NCBI GenBank assembly: GCA_036274895.1
Contig: DASUEU010000030.1
Location: forward strand, 1 to 39,400
Reading direction: 5' to 3'
From: CALMKX01 sp036274895
GTDB lineage: Bacteria > Acidobacteriota > Thermoanaerobaculia > Multivoradales > SZUA-115
DNA length: 39,400 nucleotides
Shown: piece by piece, positions 24,195-32,612 of the stretch
Numbering within the stretch: the first letter of the stretch is position 1
Layout: every line of letters begins with the position of its first letter
The notes under the pieces: model-generated
The model's database searches: none
Told to the model about the DNA's origin: nothing
Seen by the model: only the letters and a program-made list of their open reading frames with translations
Program-made: the position numbers and the translations under genes

Positions 24195-24446
24195 ATGAAA
24201 GAGCAAGAACTCCTTGAGCGGATCACCGTCAACCCCCGCATCTTCAGCGGCAAGCCCATCATCCGGGGCCGCCGCCTGGCCGTCGAGCAAGTGCTCGGGA
24301 TGCTCGCGGCCGGGGACTCCTTCGAGACTCTCCTCGAAGGCTATCCCTGGCTCGAGCGGGAGGACATCCTCGCCTGTCTGGCCTACGCCCATCGGCTGGT
24401 CGGGCACGAGCGGGTTGAGCCGATCCTGGAGGCGGCGGCCGCTTGA
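24195..24446 (+). CDS. DUF433 antitoxin-like protein 1
   Basis: An 83-residue DUF433 protein (winged HTH), with the hallmark ITVNPRIFSGKPIIRGRRLAVEQVLGML at about 9-36 and EDILACLAYAHRL. DUF433 proteins are usually paired with a DUF5615/PIN-like toxin, but none directly follows here. A degraded copy of this very gene lies at 24891-25028. It is 38 bases downstream of the Phd-like gene and could share its transcript. Confidence 0.82.
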   Translation: MKEQELLERITVNPRIFSGKPIIRGRRLAVEQVLGMLAAGDSFETLLEGYPWLEREDILACLAYAHRLVGHERVEPILEAAAA

Positions 24447-24585
24447 GGGTCGTGAGAGCGGAAAGCGTCCTCGGTGATTCTCAAGAAGGCGCCCCTGCCG
24501 GCGCCGGCAGATCGCCACGATCGTCCCTTTGGCCACGGGCTCGGCCCTGCGCTAGGCTGATCTCCCCCCAGAGAGGAGCAGCGCC

Positions 24586-24807
24586 ATGACTCCGGAGGCC
24601 GTGATCCACACCAACCCGCACATCCTGGGCGGCACCCCGGTCTTCGTCGGCACGCGCGTCCCCGTGCGCACCCTGCTCGACTACCTCGAAGCCGGCGACT
24701 CCCTCGACACCTTCCTCGATCACTTCCCGAGCGTCACGCGGGAGCAGGCCGTGGCGGTGCTGGCGCTGGCCAAGCAGATGCTCGTCAACCCTGCGCGTGC
24801 TGCTTGA
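24586..24807 (+). CDS. DUF433 antitoxin-like protein 2
   Basis: A 73-residue DUF433 protein: AVIHTNPHILGGTPVFVGTRVPVRTLLDYLEAG is the family core and REQAVAVLALA the closing helix. GAGAGGAGCAG upstream supplies a ribosome-binding site. Its 3' end overlaps the start of a broken DUF5615 toxin-like frame, the standard operon order for this class of toxin-antitoxin pair. Confidence 0.85.
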   Translation: MTPEAVIHTNPHILGGTPVFVGTRVPVRTLLDYLEAGDSLDTFLDHFPSVTREQAVAVLALAKQMLVNPARAA

Positions 24808-24890
24808 CGAGTGCGTGCCTCGGCCTCTGCGGCGCAGCTCCCCGAGCATGAAGTTCGGACGGTCAAAGAGATGGGTTGGAGCGGCACCGT
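24791..24890 (+). pseudogene. Frameshifted, truncated DUF5615 toxin remnant
   Basis: Overlapping the end of DUF433 gene 2, one frame reads RVLLDECVPRPLRR, the DUF5615 (PIN-like) N-terminus with its acidic metal-site residues. At about 24835 the homology jumps frame and continues as QLPEHEVRTVKEMGWSG. It then stops matching at about 24888, where DUF433-like sequence begins. The C-terminal two-thirds of a normal DUF5615 protein is absent, so the toxin is inactivated while its antitoxin stays intact. Confidence 0.65.
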
Positions 24891-25028
24891 GAACGCGCAA
24901 GAACTCCCGGGGGCGGAGCACCGTCAACCCCCATCCTCGGCGGCAGGCTGATCATCCGGCGCCGCCGGTCGGCGGTCGAGCACATCCTCGGGATGCTGCA
25001 GGGGATCGGTTCGAGACGATCCTGGGCC
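24891..25028 (+). pseudogene. Degraded DUF433 copy
   Basis: DNA here aligns with the intact DUF433 gene at 24195: the segments CAAGAACTCC, ACCGTCAACCCC, ATCATCCGG, GGTCGAGCA, CTCGGGATGCT and TTCGAGAC recur in order. Translation needs at least two frame changes: TVNP, then ILGGRLIIRRRRSAVEHILGML, then GDRFETILG. It lies right behind the DUF5615 remnant and ends at the DUF429 stop codon. Confidence 0.6.
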
Positions 25029-25030
25029 CG

Positions 25031-25870
25031 TCAGGCTCCGACCTCGCGCGCATGAACGGCGATCCAACCTTCCTTCTCCGCGATCGCTGGCGGTTCGCTC
25101 TGGAGGGTATCCTGCGTCACCGCCACCGCGGCGAAGGCAGCAACCACGGCATCCACGGCGTCAGCGGAGCTCGCGAGCCGTTCTTCGTATGCACCCAGAT
25201 CGACCCGCTGCCTCAACGCCCGGATGATGGCCTCCCGGTTGGCGCGCGCGCCTTCGGACTGATCGGCGTACTTCTGATGGCACAGCTCCCAGGCTCGCAG
25301 CTGCGCCGCTGGGTAGGCCTCAACCAGTAGGCCCGTGGCGTTCCTCGGAGCCCATGGCCAGATCGGACAGCCGCTCTCGGCGAGGAGGCGAAGGCACGCC
25401 GCTGTCATCGCTGCGCCACCGCGCGGCCCCGCCCAGACGGTCGAGCGAACCGAGAGTCCCTGGTGCTGCCACACTCTTTCGGTCTCGCGAAACTGCTTCT
25501 TGCCACGCGGCACCAGGTCAGGGAGGACGGCGGCGACCAGGTCCCCGGCCTTGGGGAACGGCCGATCGCCTCTATCCAGCGAGTCGTTCAACCGAAGGAG
25601 TGCGCCATGGGCCCGCTCGCCGAGCACTCCAGCGGGGAGAGAGAACGGAGCGTCGATGCCCGCTGCGAGGAAGTTGCGGCGCCCAAGCAGCTCGCAGAGA
25701 GCCGAGAAGGGGTGGCCTGCTCCCGCGATCTCCTGAACGGGCACAAGGAGGTCGAGGACCAGACGATCGCCGCCCTCATCCTCTAGCCGACTGATCCAGA
25801 CGTTCGTGCGTGACCTGCTGGAGCGCCATTGTTCTGCGCTGCCGCTGAAGTCGATGCCGTACCAGATCAA
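25031..25870 (-). CDS. DUF429 protein, predicted RNase H-like nuclease
   Basis: A 279-residue DUF429 protein with an RNase H-like fold. GIDFSG at 5-10 and AGIDAPFSLP at about 70 carry the expected acidic residues; VEAYPAAQLRAWE and DAVDAVVAAFAAVA are later family blocks. Start appears to be TTG at 25870, with GGAGG ten bases upstream. Length fits the family. Function is unproven; DUF429 genes often occur near toxin-antitoxin and other accessory genes, as here. Confidence 0.82.
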   Translation of the reverse strand: MIWYGIDFSGSAEQWRSSRSRTNVWISRLEDEGGDRLVLDLLVPVQEIAGAGHPFSALCELLGRRNFLAAGIDAPFSLPAGVLGERAHGALLRLNDSLDRGDRPFPKAGDLVAAVLPDLVPRGKKQFRETERVWQHQGLSVRSTVWAGPRGGAAMTAACLRLLAESGCPIWPWAPRNATGLLVEAYPAAQLRAWELCHQKYADQSEGARANREAIIRALRQRVDLGAYEERLASSADAVDAVVAAFAAVAVTQDTLQSEPPAIAEKEGWIAVHAREVGA

Positions 25871-26026
25871 GGACGTTGTCCCTCCCGTCGGGTCTGTCTC
25901 TGCGGCGGCTTCACGACACTCTCGCGAGACCTTCGAGACCGCCGTCGTTCTCCGCCAGCAAACGGCCGAGATTCGCAGGGCCTGCTGGCCAGCCTACACG
26001 CTCTGGAAGGCCGGGCTTCCGGTTAC

Positions 26027-26099
26027 GAGCCTCGCAGGACTCGAACCTGCACCCTCCCGCTTCCCGGTTCGCAGTAGCCGTGGATTCTCGTAGAGTCTC
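26027..26099 (-). pseudogene. tRNA-like remnant
   Basis: On the minus strand a perfect T-arm (GCAGG-TTCGAGT-CCTGC, 26034-26050) adjoins a 7-base 3' acceptor strand. A 5' acceptor strand pairing at 6 of 7 bases occurs 73 bases away, the right length for a tRNA. The intervening sequence does not form D or anticodon stems, so this looks like a decayed tRNA or a tRNA-derived attachment-site relic, not a working gene. Confidence 0.35.
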
Positions 26100-26141
26100 A
26101 GCTCTCCTCCCACACTGCGGCACCGTCCAGGAGACCCTTCG

Positions 26142-27971
26142 ATGCGGACTGCCCTCTGGCTGCTCGCCGCCCTGCTGTTTGCGCCGCCCCTGGGCGCCGC
26201 GATCCCCCCGGACCTCGCCGACCTGACCGGGCAGATCGAGCGCTTCCCCTTGAGCACGGCGGGAAGCCAAGGCGAACGTCTGGCGAAGTTCTTCGACCTC
26301 TACTGGGCGGCGAGCCTGCGCGAGGCTCCCGACTTCGCGTCGTACGTCGGCTACGCGGGCGTCGAGGACCGCCTGCCGGACCTCTCGCCGGAGGCGATGG
26401 CGCACTCTCGCCGCCTGCTGGGGCTCGAGCTCGCGGCCCTCAACTCGATCGACCGCTCGCGGCTCACGCCCGCCGAGCAGCTGAGCTACGACCTCGTGCG
26501 CCGGCGCTTCGAGAGGGCGATCGAGGCCGAGCCCTTCCCCGGCGAGTACCTTCTGGTCTCCCGCATGGGCAACAGCCTGACCCAGGCCCTCGGCCTGCTC
26601 GAGTACATGCCCACCCGCACGGCCGCGGACTACGAGAACATGCTCACCCGGCTGCGCGGCTTTCCCCGGCTGGTGGAGCAAGGCATCGCCCTGCTCGAGG
26701 AGGGCGTGAAGCGGGGCATCACCCCGCCCCGGGTGACCCTCGAAGGGGTTGCCGCCCAGGTGCTCGCGCCGCTGGCCGACGACCCCCTGGACAGTCCCAC
26801 GCTCGAGCCCTTCCAGCGCATCCCGGAGACCGTTCCCCCAGCCGAGCGGGAACGCCTGCGCGCCGCGGCTAAGGAGGTCTTCCGGCAGCAGGTGGCGCCG
26901 GCCCTGCACCGGCTCCACGATTACCTCGCGGATCGCTACGTGCCGCGGGCACGGGAGTCGATCTCGGTGAGTGCGCTGCCCGACGGTCAGGCCTACTACG
27001 CCTACCTGCTGCGCTCCGCGACGACCACGGACCTCACCCCCGAGCAGATCCACCAGCTCGGCCTCTCCGAGGTGGCGCGGATCCGCAAGGAGATGGACCA
27101 AGTCGTCGCGGCTACCGGGTTCGCCGGGACCTTCCGGCAGTTCCTGGACCACCTGCGCACCGATCCGAGGTTCTTCCACGACCGGCCCGAGGACATGGTC
27201 GCGGCCTATCGCGACATCGTCAAGCGCATCGACCCGGAGCTGCCCAAGCTCTTCGGCCGCCTGCCGCGCCTGCCCTACGGGGTCAAGGCGATGGGGGACG
27301 ACGCGAAGCTGGCGCCCTCGGCCCTCTACCAGAACGGGTCGCTCGCCGCGGGGCGCCCGGGCTGGCTTCTGGTCAACACCTTCGACCTCAAGGCCCGGCC
27401 CAAGTGGGGGATGGAGAGCCTGGCGGCGCACGAGGCAGTGCCGGGGCACCACCTCCAGTACGCCCTCGTCGAAGAGCTCGGGGAGTTGCCCGAGTGGCGG
27501 CGCTGGGACGTCTACCCGGTCTTCTCCGAAGGCTGGGGCCTCTATGCCGAGAGCCTCGGCGCCGAGCTCGGGCTCTACCGGGACCCCTACTCGAAGTTCG
27601 GCCAGCTCAACAACGAGATGTGGCGGGCCATCCGGCTGGTGGTGGACACCGGCCTGCACGCCAAGGGCTGGAGCCGCCAGCAGGCGATCGACTACTGCCG
27701 CGCCCACTCCGCCAAGACCGAACGCGAGATCGCCAACGAGGTCGACCGCTACATCGCCCACCCCGGAGGGGCGGCCTGCTACAAGCTCGGTGAGCTGAAG
27801 ATCCGCGAACTGCGCCGCTGGGCGGAGAAGCAGCTGGGAGCGGCCTTCGACGTCCGCGCGTGCCATGACCGCGTCCTGGGCAGCGGCCAACTACCGCTCG
27901 ATCTCCTCGAGAAGAGCATCGAGGCATGGGTGGCGGCATTGGCCCCCTCCGAGGGGAGCCGCGCACGTTGA
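26142..27971 (+). CDS. Exported DUF885 metallopeptidase-like protein
   Basis: A 609-residue protein with a signal peptide (about 1-19, LLAALLFAPPLGAA). It belongs to DUF885, a mostly helical family related to M3/M32-type zinc peptidases; the zinc motif is HEAVPGHH at 430-437 with a downstream Glu in EGWGLYAE. Other blocks are YLLVSRMGNSLTQALGLLEYMPTRTAADYEN and AHPGGAACYKLGELKI. All putative ligands are intact, so it is probably an active periplasmic or secreted peptidase. It stands alone, and the next gene is 352 bases on. Confidence 0.88.
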   Translation: MRTALWLLAALLFAPPLGAAIPPDLADLTGQIERFPLSTAGSQGERLAKFFDLYWAASLREAPDFASYVGYAGVEDRLPDLSPEAMAHSRRLLGLELAALNSIDRSRLTPAEQLSYDLVRRRFERAIEAEPFPGEYLLVSRMGNSLTQALGLLEYMPTRTAADYENMLTRLRGFPRLVEQGIALLEEGVKRGITPPRVTLEGVAAQVLAPLADDPLDSPTLEPFQRIPETVPPAERERLRAAAKEVFRQQVAPALHRLHDYLADRYVPRARESISVSALPDGQAYYAYLLRSATTTDLTPEQIHQLGLSEVARIRKEMDQVVAATGFAGTFRQFLDHLRTDPRFFHDRPEDMVAAYRDIVKRIDPELPKLFGRLPRLPYGVKAMGDDAKLAPSALYQNGSLAAGRPGWLLVNTFDLKARPKWGMESLAAHEAVPGHHLQYALVEELGELPEWRRWDVYPVFSEGWGLYAESLGAELGLYRDPYSKFGQLNNEMWRAIRLVVDTGLHAKGWSRQQAIDYCRAHSAKTEREIANEVDRYIAHPGGAACYKLGELKIRELRRWAEKQLGAAFDVRACHDRVLGSGQLPLDLLEKSIEAWVAALAPSEGSRAR

Positions 27972-28323
27972 GCCCGTGGGCGAGCCGGAGCCAGTTCCGC
28001 AGGAAGTGGTCGATTGGATCCGTAGCCAGGCGAACCCTTGCTCAGGAAGAAGTCGAAGAGTTGGCTCTTCTACGCTATCGGCCTTGGAGCTGTACGGACG
28101 GCAAACAACGGAGCCTTCTCGCCTTGGTACTAGGTCTACTGGACAACCGTGGCGAGGCAGCAGTGGATGGGCGTTGCCAAGCGGAGTGCCATTGCCCTCC
28201 TCTCCTCCTGCCGGCGACCCTCTGGGCACCGGCAGCGGATCCTCGGTAACGCTTCGGCGTGAGCTTCGCCCAATATCTTTTATTGACGGCTGCCGAAAAG
28301 CTCCAACCAAAGGAGGGAACGTC
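27972..28323. other. Intergenic stretch before tyrosinase gene
   Basis: 352 bases without a recognisable gene. Short open frames (for example one reading GEPEPVPQEVVDWIRSQ) have no family I recognise and break up. The last 60 bases are AT-richer (AATATCTTTTATTGACG) and probably hold the tyrosinase promoter and leader, ending in the strong AAAGGAGGG ribosome-binding site. Confidence 0.4.
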
Positions 28324-31020
28324 ATGGTGCACTGTTCTTCCGCCCTGTTAGCCCGTTGGGGACTAGCCTTGGTGGCCGTCCTGGTCGCATCCCCGTGCCT
28401 CGCCGCGTCCGATCTCTACGTGCGGGACACCGTCTCCGACAGCGGAGCCGAGCCCTATGCCGGGCCCGGACCGGTGTACCTCAGTCCCGACATCTGGGTG
28501 CTCCCCGCTCCGGACCCGAACTTCGATCCGCGGCCGTTCCCGACGGGGACGCCGCCCTGGACGCTGCCGCCACACGAGAACCCGGAGTACCGCAACGGCA
28601 AGACCAGCCTGCCGAACTACGTGTACGTGCAAGTCCACAACCGTGGCGACCTCGCGTCCTCGGGGACCGAGTGGCTCCGCCTGTACCAGGCCAAGGCGAG
28701 CACAGGCCTCGCCTGGCCGGCCAACTGGGTCGACAGCAAGGGGACCGTCTGCGGCGACCAGCGGCTGCTCGGGATGGAGATCACCAAGCCGCGGCGCAAC
28801 GCCAAGTCGGTGGACGTGTCCTCGGCGGAGCGCGACGCATACCGCGACGCCGTGGTCGCCATCGCGTCCGACCCGGCCTACCGCTACTCGGACACAGTCC
28901 AGTACTTCCGCAAGCAGAACTCGGTGCACCTGATGCCGAACCCCGAGCACGGCAACCCGGCCTTCCTCCCCTGGCACCGGGAGATGATGAACCGCTACGA
29001 GATCCTGCTGCGCGAGGTCGACCCGCTGGTTACGCTCCTCTACTGGGACTTCACGCAGAGCCCGACGTCCGGTACAAACCTCTTCACCACGAGCTTCATG
29101 GGCGCGAGCAGCGGCACCGTGGACGCCCCCCTGGTCCCCCTGCGCCCGCCCACGCTCACCCGCAACGTCGGCGGCTCCTTCCCCGGAGTCTGCGGTGCGG
29201 CGCTGTTCCAGTCCGACGCCACGTTCAACGGGATGGGGACCTACCCGGGGGTCAGCCTGGCGATCGAGGGCACGCCGAACCACGACTGCGCGCACGGTTT
29301 CATCGGCGGCTACAGTGGCGGAGCGGGACAGATCAGCTCGCTGTCCACTGCGGCACAAGACCCATTCTTCTTCATGCTGCACGCCAACGTCGATCGCCAA
29401 TGGGCGAATTGGCAGCGCGAGGGAGCCGACCCGGGGAGGCTCGATCCGGTGTCGATCTACGGCTCGGACTCCTCCAACGCGCGGATCAACGCGACGATGA
29501 GCCCGTGGAACGGCAGCTCGGGACTCGCGCCGTGGAACGGTGCGGGCGCGGCCACGAACAAGACATCGAAGGACCGGTCGGTCGTCTTCCCGCCGATCTA
29601 CGACACCGCACCCTTGAGAATCCCGGTGCTTCAGCCCGGGCAGTCGGTGGTGATCGAGATCCCGTGGTATCCGCCGAACGTCAACGACTACAACTGCGCA
29701 GGGGATGCAGGGCACTTCTGCCTGCTGGCGAGGATCGAGACGAGCACGACCTCGCCCTTCGGCATGACAACCCTCGAAGGCGTCAGCGTCGGCACCAACA
29801 CCCGCAACAACAACAACATCGCATGGAAGAACGTGACCATCGTCGACGAGGTGGCCGATCCTCCGCTGCTGCGGATGATCTCGGGCACGACGATCCGGAA
29901 CATCTTCGACCGCGAGGTGGTGTTCGAGATCGCCCTCCACGACCGTACCGAGAAGCGCCGGTTCCTCCTGCCAGAGCTGGCACGGGTGTCGATCGCGCTG
30001 CCCGACGAGATCCTCCGGCGCGTCCGGAGCCGGGAGGCGGACCTGCGCGACCTGAAGCTCGCAGAAGCCCCCGCGAGGAATCGCTCGGTGCTGGAGGTCG
30101 CCGGCAAGGAGCCGCGGTTCACGCTGCCAATGAAGCCGCATGAGACTTTCGTGCTGGAGCTCGCGGTTGATCTCGGCCGCGAGGAGCTGCCGCGGGAGCT
30201 GCTGGTCGAGCCGTTCCACTTCGACGTCGAGCAGCGCTTCTTCCTACCGGCCGAGTACTTCACGACGCCGTGCGAGCGCCAGGCCCTGGAAGTGGGCGGG
30301 GTCCGATTCACGCTCGATTTCAACCGGCTGAGGAGCCGTGAACGGCTCGCCAGGGTGACCGGTCCAGGCGAGCTGCGCCTGCACCTGGTCGCTCCGGGCC
30401 GGAAGCTGCGCGCGGTGCAGCGTGAGGCGCCCGCGCAGGTGCAGCACTTCTCGGTCGGGGAGCCGGTCGAGGTGATCGTGCAGCAGGAGGGTGCGCCCGA
30501 TGTGAGGCTGCGGTCGCTGACGCTCGAGGTCGACGGCCGGGTGGTGGCGAGAGCAGGCAGTGGCGCGGCGGAGCTTAGGGACGAGGTGCGCTTCGACAAG
30601 CCGGGCGTCTTCAACATCCTGACGCGAGCCGTCGACGAGAACGGCGAAACCGTGGAGCGGCGCGTGCGCGTGCTGGTCAGCGAGAACATCCCGCCGAATG
30701 CATGGATCCTCCAGCCCGAGACCCACGTCCACGTCAGGCTGGGCGACACGGTCCGTGTAGTGGTCGAAGCTTCCCCCGCCTTCCAGCGCGAGGTGGCCGA
30801 GGTCACGCTCTACGCCAGAGAGGGAGACAGGTTCGAGACCGGACTGAACCTGGTGCGTTCGCCCTACGCCAAGCGCGTGGCGAGCGCCGAGGGCCCCGGG
30901 CCTCACGAGTTCGCCTTCACGCCGGACCTTCCGGGCATGTACATGCTCCAGGTCGGCGCCGTAGACGACGAGGGCAACGTCGGCGTCTCGGGCCACGTGA
31001 TGGTGATGGTCACCCAGTGA
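28324..31020 (+). CDS. Large secreted tyrosinase with added beta-sandwich domains
   Basis: An 898-residue protein with a signal peptide (about 1-28). Residues 30-150 form a beta-rich domain (DIWVLPAP, NYVYVQVHNRGDLASSGTEWLRLY) like CARDB-type modules. The tyrosinase core (about 155-400) has CuA ligands H202, H209 and H218 (HGNPAFLPWHRE) and CuB ligands H320, H324 and H353 (HDCAHG, PFFFMLHANVDRQW), so both copper sites are complete. Residues 400-898 contain further beta-sandwich/Ig-like regions, the last resembling PKD-type folds (GMYMLQVGAVDDEGNVGVSG). Known bacterial tyrosinases are often 300-500 residues. It would oxidise phenols or catechols outside the cytoplasm. Start ATG follows AAAGGAGGG. 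No caddie or copper chaperone gene is adjacent. Confidence 0.9.
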   Translation: MVHCSSALLARWGLALVAVLVASPCLAASDLYVRDTVSDSGAEPYAGPGPVYLSPDIWVLPAPDPNFDPRPFPTGTPPWTLPPHENPEYRNGKTSLPNYVYVQVHNRGDLASSGTEWLRLYQAKASTGLAWPANWVDSKGTVCGDQRLLGMEITKPRRNAKSVDVSSAERDAYRDAVVAIASDPAYRYSDTVQYFRKQNSVHLMPNPEHGNPAFLPWHREMMNRYEILLREVDPLVTLLYWDFTQSPTSGTNLFTTSFMGASSGTVDAPLVPLRPPTLTRNVGGSFPGVCGAALFQSDATFNGMGTYPGVSLAIEGTPNHDCAHGFIGGYSGGAGQISSLSTAAQDPFFFMLHANVDRQWANWQREGADPGRLDPVSIYGSDSSNARINATMSPWNGSSGLAPWNGAGAATNKTSKDRSVVFPPIYDTAPLRIPVLQPGQSVVIEIPWYPPNVNDYNCAGDAGHFCLLARIETSTTSPFGMTTLEGVSVGTNTRNNNNIAWKNVTIVDEVADPPLLRMISGTTIRNIFDREVVFEIALHDRTEKRRFLLPELARVSIALPDEILRRVRSREADLRDLKLAEAPARNRSVLEVAGKEPRFTLPMKPHETFVLELAVDLGREELPRELLVEPFHFDVEQRFFLPAEYFTTPCERQALEVGGVRFTLDFNRLRSRERLARVTGPGELRLHLVAPGRKLRAVQREAPAQVQHFSVGEPVEVIVQQEGAPDVRLRSLTLEVDGRVVARAGSGAAELRDEVRFDKPGVFNILTRAVDENGETVERRVRVLVSENIPPNAWILQPETHVHVRLGDTVRVVVEASPAFQREVAEVTLYAREGDRFETGLNLVRSPYAKRVASAEGPGPHEFAFTPDLPGMYMLQVGAVDDEGNVGVSGHVMVMVTQ

Positions 31021-31124
31021 TGAGGAAGCACACGCCGGAGCTGCGGCTCGCTGGCCGCAGCCCTGGCCTGGGGCTCCCGATACCTCGAGCCCCAGGCCAC
31101 GGGAGGTGGGCTTGAGGCTGATAG

Positions 31125-31163
31125 CAGTACGGGAGCTTGCGCCGGCTGGTCAACGGGGACCGA
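31125..31163. repeat. Three-copy intergenic repeat, copy A
   Basis: Core reads ACGGGA-g-CTT, then GCGCCGG, then GTCAAC and GG. It matches copies at 31551 and 33647 at about 26-28 of 36 positions. This copy sits between the tyrosinase stop and the 3' end of the broken RadC gene. Confidence 0.6.
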
Positions 31164-31208
31164 GAGCCCCTGCGTGGGTCGCAGGGCACACAAGGCTGCC
31201 TCGATCCC

Positions 31209-31508
31209 TCAAAGCCGGCCCCTCTGCCGCAGCGACACCCACTGCCCGGCCTCCCCGACGATGAGGTGGTCGTCGAGGGTCAGTCCCACTGTTGTGCCGC
31301 TTCAGCCATTCGGCACGCGGAGAGGAGATCGTCCGGGGTCGGCTCGGCGTCGCTGCTTGGGTGAACGTGGAAGAGCACCACGACCGACGCTCCGGTGAGC
31401 AGGGCCTCCTGGAGCACCGGACCGGCTCGACCTGCTCGGCGGCGCAGCCCAGGCTCCCCAGCGCATGGCGAAGTCGAGGACGGCTTCTGCATCGGTCTCA
31501 TAGAGCAT
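31209..31508 (-). pseudogene. RadC/JAB-domain gene, frameshifted and internally deleted
   Basis: Three minus-strand frames make a RadC-like protein in pieces. The start at 31508 (MLYETDAEAVLDFAMRWG, with GGAGA upstream) is the usual N-terminus of this family. A second frame carries VLQEALLTGASVVVLFHVHPSS and the JAMM-type motif HVHP followed by PTPDD. After a TGA, a third frame gives GLTLDDHLIVGEAGQWVSLRQRG and a normal end at 31209. The stretch between the first two pieces is missing compared with a full JAB domain. RadC-like JAB genes are common on integrated elements. Confidence 0.7.
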
Positions 31509-31550
31509 GTGTCGATCTCCTTGGGATGGCGTCACTTCCGCGGTTCTGGG

Positions 31551-31589
31551 CAGTACGGGACTTGAGCGCGCCTCGTCAACCAGGCAGAG
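31551..31589. repeat. Three-copy intergenic repeat, copy B
   Basis: Contains ACGGGACTT, GCGC and CGTCAACCAGG. It lies about 40 bases upstream of the RadC-like start. On the minus strand it shows a TTGACG hexamer that could be a -35 element, about 60 bases before that gene. Confidence 0.6.
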
Positions 31590-31678
31590 CCGGGAAGACG
31601 GCGGGAATCCGAGCGGCTCAGGGCACGAGGCGCGTAGGTTCGCCTGGCGGGCGGTTCGAAGGGCGACGGCTCGGATCT

Positions 31679-31700
31679 GGGGAGGGGTCGGGGGGCAGGG
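31679..31700 (+). other. G-quadruplex-capable tract
   Basis: Four G runs of 4, 4, 6 and 3 bases with loops of 1-2 bases match the canonical G4 pattern. It lies in a G-rich block downstream of the small minus-strand gene ending at 31767. Confidence 0.35.
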
Positions 31701-31766
31701 ACGCTTTGGGAGGAGGGCGAAGGGCGGCCCGGAGCGGCTCCAGGCTGCCCCTCGGGGAAGACCGGC

Positions 31767-31961
31767 TCAGGCCGCAGAGCCCTTGCGCTTGCCGCCGCGC
31801 GCTGCCTTCGGCTCGGCTGCCGGGGTCTCGCCCTCGGCCGCCGGCTCGCTCATCCGGATGTTCGCAAGCAAGGTGGCCGCGATACGGGGATGCCCTTTCG
31901 CCAGCTTCAGTACGCGGCGTTCTCCATCGTTCGGCTGGTGAGACGGGCCCTGCACTGGCAC
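31767..31961 (-). CDS. Small hypothetical protein with Lys/Ala-rich tail
   Basis: A 64-residue frame with GTG start. KLAKGHPRIAATLLANIRMSEP is followed by EGETPAAEPKAARGGKRKGSAA, a low-complexity basic tail. The tail and the sequence beyond the stop resemble those of the amber-interrupted gene at 33141-33578, so the two are partial duplicates. The frame extends upstream without a better start (about 12 more residues, RESVRLLVP), so the true 5' end is uncertain and the gene may be truncated. No family recognised. Confidence 0.45.
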   Translation of the reverse strand: MPVQGPSHQPNDGERRVLKLAKGHPRIAATLLANIRMSEPAAEGETPAAEPKAARGGKRKGSAA

Positions 31962-32015
31962 CAGGAGTCGAACTGATTCGCGCGGGGGCGCCTCGGCCCC
32001 CGCGCGCTCACTTGA

Positions 32016-32612
32016 TCAGATCGTGTCGGGGTTGCAGAACCAGGCCCCAAGGTTGGAGCCGCAGACCAGGCTTGTGCTGCACTGATGGGTGGCGGTGTTC
32101 AAACAGGCGCCGCCACAGCTGGCATCGAAGCCCTGCCCGGAGCAACTCCCCCAGCATTCCCGCGTGACATTGGAATGGTTCCATCGGTCGGGTGCATGAC
32201 AGGCGCTGACATCTACGAAGCGCTGCTGGTAGAAGACCTTCCACTGGATGTAAAGGAGGTAGTTATCTTTGTCGGACCCACAGGCAAGCTTTTTCCCCGA
32301 GGCGACAAAGGTCCCGTTCTGATTATCGCAGGCATTTCCCATGCCGTCCCCGTCACAATTCGCCTGATTCGGGTTGTAGACATCCGCGCAGTTGTCGGAT
32401 GGATCGACGATTCCGTCGTTGTCAGTATCTGCGTACTGGCAGGCGTCGAGACACCACTGGAGCTCCTGGCTACAGTTGCACTGGCTGCACTGGACATTGC
32501 ACGCTTCGAAGTTGTCCCAACAGCTGGCTTCACAATCGGCCTTGGCCGTGCTGCGAGAGAGCACCAGTAGGGCAAACGCGAGCACCAGGAAGAGGATCGG
32601 GCGGTTACGCAT
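32016..32612 (-). CDS. Secreted Cys-rich protein with thrombospondin type 3 repeat
   Basis: A 198-residue exported protein: signal peptide about 1-26 (ILFLVLAFALLVLS). A first Cys-rich block (CEASCWDNFEACNVQCSQC) is followed by a TSP3-type calcium-binding motif DTDNDGIVDPSDNCADVYNPNQ and DGDGMGNACDNQ (about 62-97), then a second Cys-rich block (about 125-195). TSP3 repeats bind Ca2+ and occur in outer-surface proteins. ATG at 32612 is chosen because GGAGG lies eight bases upstream. The preceding short gene overlaps its start by 8 bases. Confidence 0.75.
   Translation of the reverse strand: MRNRPILFLVLAFALLVLSRSTAKADCEASCWDNFEACNVQCSQCNCSQELQWCLDACQYADTDNDGIVDPSDNCADVYNPNQANCDGDGMGNACDNQNGTFVASGKKLACGSDKDNYLLYIQWKVFYQQRFVDVSACHAPDRWNHSNVTRECWGSCSGQGFDASCGGACLNTATHQCSTSLVCGSNLGAWFCNPDTI

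Noticed and set aside
24846..25030. Possible third intact toxin-antitoxin unit
   Set aside because: Translation requires several frame changes; it is a remnant and not a working gene.
25911..27890. 659-codon minus-strand frame opposite the DUF885 gene
   Set aside because: The plus strand has an intact zinc motif and signal peptide; the minus frame is a shadow.
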